A DNA stretch of 64,000 nucleotides, from assembly GCA_021399435.1 (NCBI GenBank), contig JAJTUP010000006.1, positions 620,001 to 684,000 of the forward strand, read 5' to 3'. The translations under genes were made by a program, and so were the position numbers. The first letter of the stretch is position 1. Each line of letters begins with the position of its first letter. The stretch comes from Diaporthe sp. PMI_573 (Eukaryota > Ascomycota > Sordariomycetes > Diaporthales > Diaporthaceae). Positions 36,957-46,029 of this stretch are shown here, piece after piece. The notes below the pieces were generated by a model. It did no database searches. It worked only from the letters and a program-made list of their open reading frames with translations, and was not told the origin of the DNA.

Positions 36957-37823
36957 TCACGGCTTGGCCTCGGGCATCCCCACGCCCGCCTTCTCCCTTG
37001 CCCGGTTATCAACAGCCTCAACCGCTGCGCTCGCGATAACCTCGGGTCCTGGGCTGGCCACCATCTGGGCAGTACGCTGGGCTTCCAGCTGTCCACGAAG
37101 ATCCTCCATGTCTTTTTCGAGGGCATTCTCCCTGTCCTTGGCTCTGGCCACAGAGGTGGCCAGTGCGGTGTTTTCCGACACCAAGTGGCTGTCGCCATCG
37201 GCCATCATGGCTCTCGAGAGCTTATCACTCGCAGTCGCCTTGCGCTCCCACTCGGACGCCGACTTGGCGACCTTGGCGAACTTTATCGACATATTCGAAA
37301 TGCATTGATGAAGTTTCTCTCGTTCCACCACGCCCATCGTAGAGTCAACAACCCTCTTGCGAGTCTTGCCCACGACTTTGTAGAACTCGTGAGGATCCAC
37401 GGGTTCCTCCTCAGGATCCATGGGTTCCTCCTCATGATCCTCCTCGACGCTCTCCACCTGTGGGAATTCTTCCCAATTGACATCCTTTGTGCAGAGCTCA
37501 AGATGATTGAGCTTCGTGCCAATATCGCTTCCGCCATGGGCGTTCTTGGCCATATTGCGAAGCAAGTGCAGGTTTTCAGCATTCGCCCAATAGACGAGAA
37601 GCTGTGCGCTCAGGATGGGGGGGTTGCTGCTGTCCTTGGCGTTCTTCTTGACCGAACGATATGGAGAAAAGTGGGACAGCCTGGATTGAATCTCTGCCAT
37701 GCTGGTGACAATCCTATGAGCCTCGTCTTTGGTGCCTTGATTAATCGTTGAAGCGTTGATGGCTGCGGTCATGCGCGCCTTTTTCTGCTCGCGGGCTGAG
37801 GCTGAGAGGTGGGTTGCACCCAT
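36957..37823 (-). CDS. Acidic coiled-coil protein with a GlcG/HbpS-like C-terminal tail
   Basis: A single open frame of 288 residues. The N-terminal half is charged and helical (ASAREQKKARMTAAINAS, LVYWANAENLHLLRNMAK). An acidic centre has a short duplicated EEEPMDPEEEPVDPHEF unit, and a predicted coiled coil follows (residues ~170-255, rich in heptads of Ala, Leu, Glu and Lys). The last 29 residues (PEVIASAAVEAV to the end EAKP) align without gaps to the last 29 of the DUF336 protein encoded 1.6 kb upstream, about half identical, with matching DNA. The bulk of the protein has no family I know. The opposite strand is also open for 320 codons, but this strand has the more plausible protein composition. 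Confidence 0.55.
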   Translation of the reverse strand: MGATHLSASAREQKKARMTAAINASTINQGTKDEAHRIVTSMAEIQSRLSHFSPYRSVKKNAKDSSNPPILSAQLLVYWANAENLHLLRNMAKNAHGGSDIGTKLNHLELCTKDVNWEEFPQVESVEEDHEEEPMDPEEEPVDPHEFYKVVGKTRKRVVDSTMGVVEREKLHQCISNMSIKFAKVAKSASEWERKATASDKLSRAMMADGDSHLVSENTALATSVARAKDRENALEKDMEDLRGQLEAQRTAQMVASPGPEVIASAAVEAVDNRAREKAGVGMPEAKP

Positions 37824-38535
37824 CTTGAAAACCTATGGGAACGTCTGATTGATAGAGATTTGAGAGCTATGGCGATTACTGGTAAAATGGTTTCGTCTCT
37901 GACTGGTGTTGGGTGCTTGTTGTTGTTGTGAAGCAATGGGTTGGGCGAGTGTCGTTTGTCAGGCTGCGACGGGTTGCGGTTGACAGTTGTGAGCTTTTGC
38001 GCAAGCGATTTTCAGGCAGGTATCTTCCTCGCTTGCTGGAAGTCGCGGACGAGCTTGCAGCAATGTTCCAGGACATCGACGGCGAGCCACTAGTCGTTCC
38101 TTAAGTGACAGTCCTTTTCACCACGACGATCGTGACGTTTAGTGAGCAGGCGCTCGACGTCACGATGCTGAGGCAGGAGAGGTATCTCATCTATAGTTGA
38201 CAATTTGAGGCAGTAATGATTGATGATGAAAGTTCCAGAGTGTGGAAGTAGTAAGAAGGCATTGGATGCTGACTTGTTGGGTAAGCCTTGGGTGTAGGAG
38301 GGAAGTCACCGGTGAAATGATTTCTAATTACTTCTGCGAGAAATCCTTATGGGTCTGGAGTTCCCCGAGACTCGGGAATTTCATTCGCACGTTCGTTAGG
38401 ATGTTATGCCTTGACGTTCCATTTTTGAGGAAATCCAAGGGGGGAGGGGGGGATTCAGAATTTGAGGCGCCCCCCCCCCAAGATAGCTTAACTACTCTTC
38501 TCTCTTACACACCACGGGAGACCAGTACACATCCA
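37824..38535. other. Intergenic with facing G and C runs
   Basis: Promoter of the coiled-coil gene plus the 3' flank of the DUF336 gene. Contains the G-run/C-run pair at 38439-38479. No gene seen. Confidence 0.5.
38439..38479. repeat. Poly-G / poly-C inverted pair
   Basis: Two G runs separated by a single A (38439-38452) are followed 15 bases later by a run of ten or so C bases ending at 38479. The two arms could pair as a hairpin, or the G arm could form a quadruplex. Located about 55 bp beyond the stop codon of the DUF336 gene. Confidence 0.7.
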
Positions 38536-39009
38536 TCACAACTTCGCCTTGAGTGCCCCCGCGCCTGCCTCCTCCCTCACTAGCTTCTCGACAGCCTCAA
38601 CCCCTGCCCTTGCGACGACCTCGTCCTGAGCGGGCGTACCTGTACTGCAACCCACGGCACCCAGGATCTCACCACCGGGTCCAGTCACAGGAACACCACC
38701 GCCAATAATATTAAACCGCCCACCATTGGTGCCATTGATTCCGAAAGCTGGGCCGCCCGGCCAAACAGCTTCCTTGTAGGACGAGGTGGGGATGCGGTGG
38801 CCGCTGGCCGTGAACGCCTTGTCGATCGCGATCTGAACGGAGGTGAGCTTTGCGCCGTCCATGCGGGTGAACGACAGGAGGTGTGTCGCGGCGTCGACGA
38901 CGGCGATGTTCATGGGCACGCCTATGCTGGCGGCTTTTGCCTCTGCCGCGGCTGTTGCTGCCTTTGCGGCTGAGATTGTTAGGGTCGGGGTTGTAGTTGT
39001 TACAGGCAT
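38536..39009 (-). CDS. GlcG/HbpS-like (DUF336) small protein
   Basis: 157 residues, the usual length for this alpha/beta family (bacterial GlcG and haem-binding HbpS, and the PduO C-terminal domain). Visible blocks are NIAVVDAATHLLSFTRMDGAKLTSVQIAIDKAFTA (key part FTRMDGAKLTSVQIA), the FGINGTNGGRFNIIGGGVPV glycine block and GGEILGAVGCSTGTPAQDE. In bacteria these proteins bind haem or act next to cofactor metabolism. Fungal copies are uncharacterised and often taken to be horizontally acquired, which I cannot test here. Start ATG at 39009 gives MPVTTTTPTLTISAA; a short Thr-rich lead precedes the first helix. Single exon. Confidence 0.85.
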   Translation of the reverse strand: MPVTTTTPTLTISAAKAATAAAEAKAASIGVPMNIAVVDAATHLLSFTRMDGAKLTSVQIAIDKAFTASGHRIPTSSYKEAVWPGGPAFGINGTNGGRFNIIGGGVPVTGPGGEILGAVGCSTGTPAQDEVVARAGVEAVEKLVREEAGAGALKAKL

Positions 39010-40125
39010 GTTGTGTGTGTGTGTGATTTGTTTAGGAGATCAGATTTGTCCGTGTCCACGATGTTAAGTATGTGGAAAAGGGGTCGTTTCCAGTCTGCTG
39101 GGATATCAGGTGAGATCGACTTTATGGAGTGACGTTATAAGTCTCAAGACCCGGCGACTTTGAAATTGGTTCGGCATTCGGCATCCATAAGGTATGCGAT
39201 ATCGGGGTGTATAAATCACAGCTTGCCGGCTTGGAAAATAAGAATGTAATGGACTTAGGAATCAACTAGATGTAAACATCGAGTTACAGCTTGTGAGAAC
39301 AGAAATGAAACAACTGTAGTTTTTTTTAGGGAGTAATCTTCTACTGTACATCCTTCACCCAAAGGCCAAAAGTACCGACCTCGACAAGGATCTACTTGAC
39401 CCCCAGTCGAGATCGAGTCTTGGGATCCACTTAATTGACGATCCTTCCCCAGCATATCGTTGCAACAACAGCCCAAGTAGCGAACCACTGAGCCGGGCTG
39501 GATTGGCAACACGACGTCGCAAGGATAGCTGTGAGCCGGCACGACCTATCAGAAGCGCTAGACCGTAGCACGGGGGCGGCACGTGAGCGGATCGCTCTCC
39601 GTTGTTGCTATCACTGACCGCAGCGTATCTCTTCTTCCAACATCCTCACCTCCTGCTCCCCGGCTCTCCCGCCAATGGCCATGTCCAGGCGTTCTCTGGG
39701 CGGTCTCCGCTGCCGTAAAATCGCCAGGCACAGTCCCAGCACTCTGGGCACCTTGGCTGCCATCATGGCGCATCTACAATGCTTGGTAGATAAGCCCGCA
39801 GCAAGGATTGGCGAGACAGGCTGGATGAAGACTGATCCTGACTGGCATGCGACACTACTCCTATTCTAAAAGCCGCTCCCTCGCCGCGCCGAGCCTGTGG
39901 TTGTACCTGGGCTCAACCTGGGCTCAACCTCCCGCGCTGGTCTTCCTCCCTTCCGCAAGTATCCATGGTGGCTCATCCCCTCAACCACTGTATAGCCCCA
40001 ACGTCTCAACACACCTGATTTGAGGCTCACCTCCTTTCCCTTTGCTTCAAACCTGTCTGGCGAGGGGTCTACCGCTCCTCTAACGTGCCGAGAACCCGTG
40101 GTGTCACCAGACAAGCTGCAGAGCC
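39010..40125. other. Divergent promoter region, no gene seen
   Basis: Shared upstream region of the DUF336 gene (leftward) and the transporter gene (rightward). A directly repeated CCTGGGCTCAA motif occurs near 39905-39928. Short frames only. Confidence 0.5.
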
Positions 40126-42006
40126 ATGGCAGCCCACGTGAATGACAACAGCCCCAGCCCGACCAATCTGGAGGCAGGCGACGAGAAGGTCAAGATCCCG
40201 GTCGAAGGCGTTCTGACCGACGTTCGCGTGGAGGACGGCGGCTCCCTCAAGGATGGCGAGGACATCCTCGCCCTGCAGGACCTGGACCCGGCTCTCAACG
40301 CCAAGATGCACCTGGTCAACAACGCGATAGACGAGATCGGCTGGACAAACTACCACTGGAAGCTATTCGGGCTCAACGGCTTCGGCTACGCCGTCGACTC
40401 GCTCGTCCTGCTGCTGCAGTCCATCATCGCCACCCAGGCCTACATGGAGTTTGGCGAGGTCGGCTACGCGCGCGCCCTCACCATCGCCGTCTACGTGGGG
40501 ATGCTCATCGGCGCCATCTTCTGGGGATCGTCGGCCGACATCATGGGCCGCAGGCATGCGTTTAACATCTCGCTGTTCGTCTGCGCCGTGAGCACGCTGC
40601 TTTGTAGTGCCATGCCGAACTGGGGGTCGCTGGGGTTTTTTATCGCCCTCGTGGGCTTTGGGGCTGGCGGGAATCTAATCTTGGACACGACTGTGTTCCT
40701 CGAGTACCTGCCCTCCCAGAAGCAGTGGGTATTGACGTTTCTTGCCGCCTGGTGGGGCTTTGGGCAAGCTATCACTGGGTTCATTGCTTGGGGCTTCATG
40801 GGTGAGTCGCACCGGGATGTGTGTTGTGTGTTCACGTAGGCTCAGAAATCGTGAACGATATGGCGAGTGGCCAGCGCTGACGATGGCCCATCTCGGTAGT
40901 ACCTGAGAGATGGAATTGTGCGTCTGTCGACACGTGCACCAAGGGAAACAACATGGGATGGAGATGTGAGTATTAATCTTTAGCAATGCCCCGGGATCTC
41001 ATGGCCTAACCAGAGCCTAGACACCATGCTCACATCTGGGGCACTGGTCTTCGTCATGTCTGTCCTACGCATAACAGTGGTGCGGCTCAAGGAGACTCCA
41101 AAGTACCTGCTCGGCCTCGGTGATGATGCTCAAGTCGTTGAGACGCTCCAATTTCTGGCCAAGAAATACGATCGCCCGATGTCGTTGACTTTGGACAAGC
41201 TTGAGGCGTGTGGTGAAGTCAGAGGGGCACATAGCAAGAACCGCTTCTCAGCGAACGAGTTCATGATACATCTCAGGGGTCTGTTTGTGACGAGGAAAAT
41301 AGGCATCTCGACTGTCCTGATATGGGTGTCATGGACGCTCATTGGACTCGTATACCCATTGTTCTACGTCTTCCTCCCGTATGTGTTCTTCTGGGCCCTC
41401 GAGAAATTGTAACATCAACCTACTAACACCACACAGTACTTACCTCGAAACCCGTGGAGCAAATTTCGAAGAGACACCAGTAAGCATATTCCCTCACTTC
41501 TTCTTCCACGAGGGTTCACTCGATCGGCTCTAAGCTAATATCGACTCCCGCAGTACGAGACCTGGCGCAACTACGCCCTCGTAAACGTCTCGTCCATCTT
41601 CGGCCCTATGCTCGCAGGTTGGATGTGCGACCTTCCCCTCCTCGGGCGCCGGTACACGATGGTGATCGGGGCGCTCATGACCATGTGCTTCTTCTTCGCC
41701 TACACGGCCGTGCGCTCGGCCGCCCAGAATGTCGGCTTCTCGTGCGCCATCGGATTCTGCCTTAACATCTACTACGGCACGCTGTACGCCTATACCCCCG
41801 AGGTCCTGCCGAGCGCCCACCGTGCCACGGGCAACGGCGTCGCCGTCGCGTGTGCCAGGGTCATGGGTATTATGTCTGCGGTGATCGCGACCTTTGCAGA
41901 CACCAGCACACCTGTGCCTATCTATCTGTGTGCGGCTCTGTTTGTAGCTCTGGCGGTTGTTAGTGTCTTCTTCCCGTTTGAGCCGTATGGGAAGAGGAGC
42001 TCGTAG
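40126..42006 (+). CDS. Major facilitator superfamily transporter (sugar/organic acid-like)
   Basis: Five exons (40126-40801, 40900-40965, 41021-41378, 41437-41479, 41554-42006) join in phase to 531 residues with about 12 membrane spans. After a 65-residue acidic cytoplasmic N-terminus comes the first span (FGLNGFGYAVDSLVLLL). The MFS signature loop GSSADIMGRRHAF lies between spans 2 and 3, and a matching CDLPLLGRRYTM between spans 8 and 9. YAYTPEVLPSAHRATGNGVA resembles the sugar-porter/SV2-like YTPEvfPt-x-R motif. This fungal subfamily is related to SV2 and organic-cation/carboxylate porters. No substrate can be named. Two exons are tiny (66 and 43 nt), so automated models may miss them; the small exon gives VPERWNCASVDTC and the other TYLETRGANFEETP. 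Confidence 0.87.
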
Positions 42007-42034
42007 GCTGGGGCTGGGGCTGGGGCTGGGGCTG
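42006..42034 (+). repeat. GGGGCT hexanucleotide repeat at the stop codon
   Basis: Four to five tandem GGGGCT units beginning at the last base of the transporter stop codon, so in its 3' UTR. It is G-rich enough for quadruplex formation on the transcript. Confidence 0.9.
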
Positions 42035-42366
42035 TGACCGGTTGTGTGCTCGATTGATGACCTACGAGGTGGAAGTAGGTAAATATTGCACCCGAAGGCA
42101 TCTGGCCGATCCCTGTTCCAACAGTAGCCGAACTGGTCAATGGCCCGCCTGTCGTTCCCAGGCATATAGTGACCCTCAAGCACTGCTCAAACCCGAACTG
42201 TCTCGCCATGCGTCCTTCCAACCTGCCCTCCCGGCATCCCACTCGCAGAATTGCAGATGAAGCTAAGTCGTGGGGCCTTGTGCCCTGGACTGCATGCCAT
42301 ATCTTGGCCGCCCTCGCCGTCCAGTGACCTCCGTCTCTTTGCCACGGGCCCGGTCTGTGGACGAGA
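42007..42366. other. Short intergenic between convergent genes
   Basis: 360 bp holding the hexanucleotide repeat and both 3' flanks. No gene seen. Confidence 0.6.
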
Positions 42367-45300
42367 CTAAAGAAAGCCGCTCACATCCTCCAATATGTCT
42401 GGCACGAGGCTCATCGGCATGCTTTTATGCACAGCCACCTGGATATCGTGAAGCGGTAGCTTTGACAGGTCATCACGCCGCAGAAATGTCTTCGTTACTT
42501 TTGCATAAAATTGGAGCTCCCTGTAGCTCTTGGGGGCGCGTGTCGGTGTCGTGGCGGAGCATCTCCTAAGGAAGCATCCAAGTATGTTCCACAGAGCAGT
42601 GCGGAGCGTTACCGGAACACCAAGGCTTCGGCAAACGACATGGATCGGCTCTCCTACTAGCCATTCACCAAGTGGCTGGAAGAAGCCAGTGCTCATATCG
42701 AGATCCGCCTTTTGCACCATCTTATCCAGGCACTTGAGGTACTGGTCACCGTGCAGTATGAGGGCGGGGGTCGAGAAGCAAGCCAGGAAGAATTTGGCCC
42801 ACACCGCAAGGGGCTCCGGTGAGTCCTCGCCTTCAACTATTGCATTTGGATCGGCCCCATGGTCCAGAAGCATCGATACCACGCCTCTGCTCACTGCCTC
42901 CATCAACGGCCGTTGCGGGTAATCCGAACGCAACGTTTCCCTCTCGAGTTGCGGGCATGGTATCAAGTCCCTCGCAAGTTCGCACCATGGAGTTGTCTCA
43001 GTTCCAGACTCCGGGTCGAAGTATACCTCGTTCGGGCTGTTTCCATTGTCCAAGAGCCTTTGGAGAAAATTGACTCTGCGTGCTGACCACCTCCTCTCGT
43101 AGTCGCTTGCATCTTGTGTGTCAACCTTTAGAACGGATACCAGAGGAGGAACCACCATACCACGTAAGTGCTCGGGTGCGGGCATGAGTCTTTCGATGGG
43201 GTATTTGTCGAGGCCGGTCCGCAAGATGCAAGTTCGAAATAGGTGTTGTGTTTGCTGGATCGTCTCGGTGCCGGAAAACGTCGCCTGTCCCGTATCAAAC
43301 ATCCTATACACAGCCCAGTCCAAGTCATGAACCAGATCAAGAACGAATGGGTTGTCCGATTTGCCAGCATATGCAAGTGCCGTCTCCAGAGTATCCACCA
43401 ACAGGCTTTTGGAGGGCCCATAGTATGCGATGCCTCCCATGGACACGAAGGCCGAATGTTTGATCCAGCATATGTACGCCTGAAAGATGCTCAAGTGCGC
43501 GTCGAACCCTGAGGCGGCTTGCTTTTCGAGAATGCCGTACATGTCTTCCATTCGTAGAAAGTCTCTCACTGTGCGGTGAAGAAAGTTTACCCTATCGAAA
43601 GCGTCCACCTCGAGCAATCCCTTGCATCTCGAGTTCAGCCTCATCGAATACAGTCTGTGCTCACTTGCAAGCTGTTCGTCGTCCCAAACAATGAGTTGCT
43701 CATCGATGGCATAATTTGGGTTTGCATCCCACCTGTCATGGAAGGTATAGATTGCTGAATGTAGAGGACCATGACCGGTAGCGGCTATCAACAATGTCTC
43801 TGCCATCTTTTGTCGGTAAAATGGCTCTACACTTTTTATAATGAGCTGGAAGAACGCTGTCAGCTTATCCGGGATCTTTTCCAATCTGTTCCATAGGTCG
43901 TCCAATGTATCACAGTTGGTCAAGCCCTCTCGAAGCTGTTTGACAACGAGCACAACCCAGAGGAAGACGCCCTGGGCTCTTTGTACTATTTCGGTGACGA
44001 GGCTGTCTCTCATGCCACTTTTATTGTCAAGGCTTCCCCACCTGGGGTGCCTGCTGAGTCGATGCTGTGCAAAATTTCGAATGTCATTGCGAGTGAGCTC
44101 GTGTATGCTCATGGTCGGTCGGCTTCCGAAGTACTCTGTGAACCTATTCCAGGGTCGACTCGAGATGCAAAGCTTGACGTTAGGGCAAGTTGATAGGTCC
44201 ATTATCGTATCACAAAGCTCGTTGTCGTTTTCTTCCAAGTAAGCTTCATCCAAACCGTCAATGAAGAAGCAGAAGCTCAGAGATGCCTCGCCCTTCTTCA
44301 AGACCGCAAGAATAGTCCGACTCAGTTCCGAAGATGACCAAGCGGCAACTATTGCACGGCTAGAAGATAAGGCTCTCTTCCATCGTCTAGGGCATGTTTC
44401 CGGGAAAAGCTCAGGCGCCTCATAGAATATGTCGTACAAAAGGGATCGAAGCAGGCCATCACGAGACCTTTGTATCGGCGCTCCTGCGCTCCAGAAATAG
44501 TGACAGCCGATGACAGGCTTGCTTTTGCCAGCCCACTTTCGCAGGCCTGTCTTCGTTTCCGGGCTGTCTGCCACAAACTTGATGAACGTGGACTTGCCCG
44601 CACCCGGCTTGCCGGTTATCCAGAATATCTCATTGCCTTTTTCAATCCACTCGAGAAGGTGGCTGTTCGGTGAGCTTTGCTTGTCGAAAGCCCACCGAAA
44701 AGTGGTCGTATATGCTTGTGGTATGCTGTCGTGCCGAGCACTTCTCTGTTCGTAGTCAATGGTCTGCAGAATGTCATCTGCCTTGGAGTATATCTCGCTT
44801 AGCGATGCTAGCTGGCGAAGTTCGGGCCTGCCTGAGAGGAGGTTGTCTATGACGACAGACAAATCCTCATCATTCAAAGACAGCGTCGAAATCTGTTCAG
44901 TCACAGAGTCTAGGTCCGCAGAACGGTCTTTGACAGTAACCAGGCTATGGATCTTTTCAATGCTCTCTTCCATTTTGTCTACTCTCTTCCAGAAGTCCCT
45001 GTGGCGAGAGCTCAGACTGAGAGCCAACTGAGCGTTTTCCTGCTTCATTTGTACTTTCAGACGATGCAGTAATTCACTATGCAGTCAGTATAGTATACAA
45101 CTTTTAGACTGACAAAATCTGTCTTTGAGGTGTCTCACTTTGTATGCATATACATGTGCATGGTGAGCTGAGTCTGGTGATTCCCAATACGAGCCTCCAG
45201 AGCTGCAATTTCTTCTCTCTTCCACAACTCCTTTAGTGCCGACCTAAAGCTCTTCCACCATTTCGGGAAGCTTCCATTTCCATGGCTGAGCTTTCCGATA

Positions 45301-45593
45301 ACGGAAAGCAGTCGATCGCAGTCAATTTTGCATTCTTTTGCCAGAATTCTCATGGCCACGTCTGCTGCCCCGTCTGGATGTGCGCCATCACCCCTGGGCG
45401 TCTCAGGGCCTGGGTTCTGTAGATTCGCGCTCAAAGCCGACAATTTGGTGTAGATGGCCTCCAATGATGCCTTCTCCTCTGAAATACCGGACGATGAGCG
45501 ATGAATTTCTTTTGCGATGCTGAAGAGACTTGCTGCGAATTGAACAAATTGTACCACGGTTCCTGCTAAGCCTGCCCCCGATAGTGGGTCCAT
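42367..45593 (-). CDS. NACHT-domain STAND protein (fungal NLR-like)
   Basis: Two exons, 45593-45139 and 45076-42367, with a 62-nt intron, give 1054 residues. The N-terminus, MDPLSGAGLAGTVVQFVQFAASL, is the hydrophobic start of the helical domain (HeLo-like/SesA-like group) typical of fungal STAND proteins. A coiled linker leads to the NACHT ATPase: Walker A GKPGAGKST at residues ~307-315 and Walker B FCFFIDGLDEA at ~420-430, followed by SRPWNRF. A helical region follows. One ankyrin-like unit (GVVSMLLDHGADPNA) remains near residue 880, without a clear repeat array. NACHT STAND proteins switch on by oligomerising and trigger incompatibility or immune cell death. MDPLSG was chosen as start over an upstream Met because it matches the family. 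It is next to an AAA ATPase and a HET gene. Confidence 0.88.
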
Positions 45594-46029
45594 GACTGCG
45601 AGGCCAAGCTGTCGTGTTCTTTGGGTTCGTGCTTTATTTGGGCGTACCCCTGGTCGATGACCGTGTCTTTGCAAACAAGCAGTATTGCAGGATGAAGATA
45701 TGATATTTGAATGTGATCATACCGTCCGGGTGCGGGGCGGTGGGTGCGGCGAGCAGTGAACAGATGTGTAAGTGATTCAGCCCAAGAAACTGCCTTGCTT
45801 CGGTCAAAACAGGCTGCGTCTGGTGGGTAATATTTGCGCTATAGCCTAAACCTCTTTGAGAAGTGTGAGGTATGACTGCAGTTCGGGAGGCACAGGGTCA
45901 ACTACAATTCCCGTAAGCTAAGCTCCGCGAGGAGAGATCAAGCTAAGCCAAGAGAGTAGAGCTGTCGGCCGGGCACTTGGTCAGCAGGACGAGCCCTGTG
46001 TGCAGCGAACCAACCCGTGGTGACATCTT
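45594..46029. other. Promoter of the NACHT gene
   Basis: 436 bp between two leftward genes. Nothing else seen apart from a short in-frame upstream extension of the NACHT gene to 45674 (27 codons). Confidence 0.5.

Noticed and set aside
36789..37751. 320-codon plus-strand frame opposite the coiled-coil gene
   Set aside because: The minus strand carries the tail shared with the DUF336 gene and a coherent coiled coil; the plus frame has no such support.
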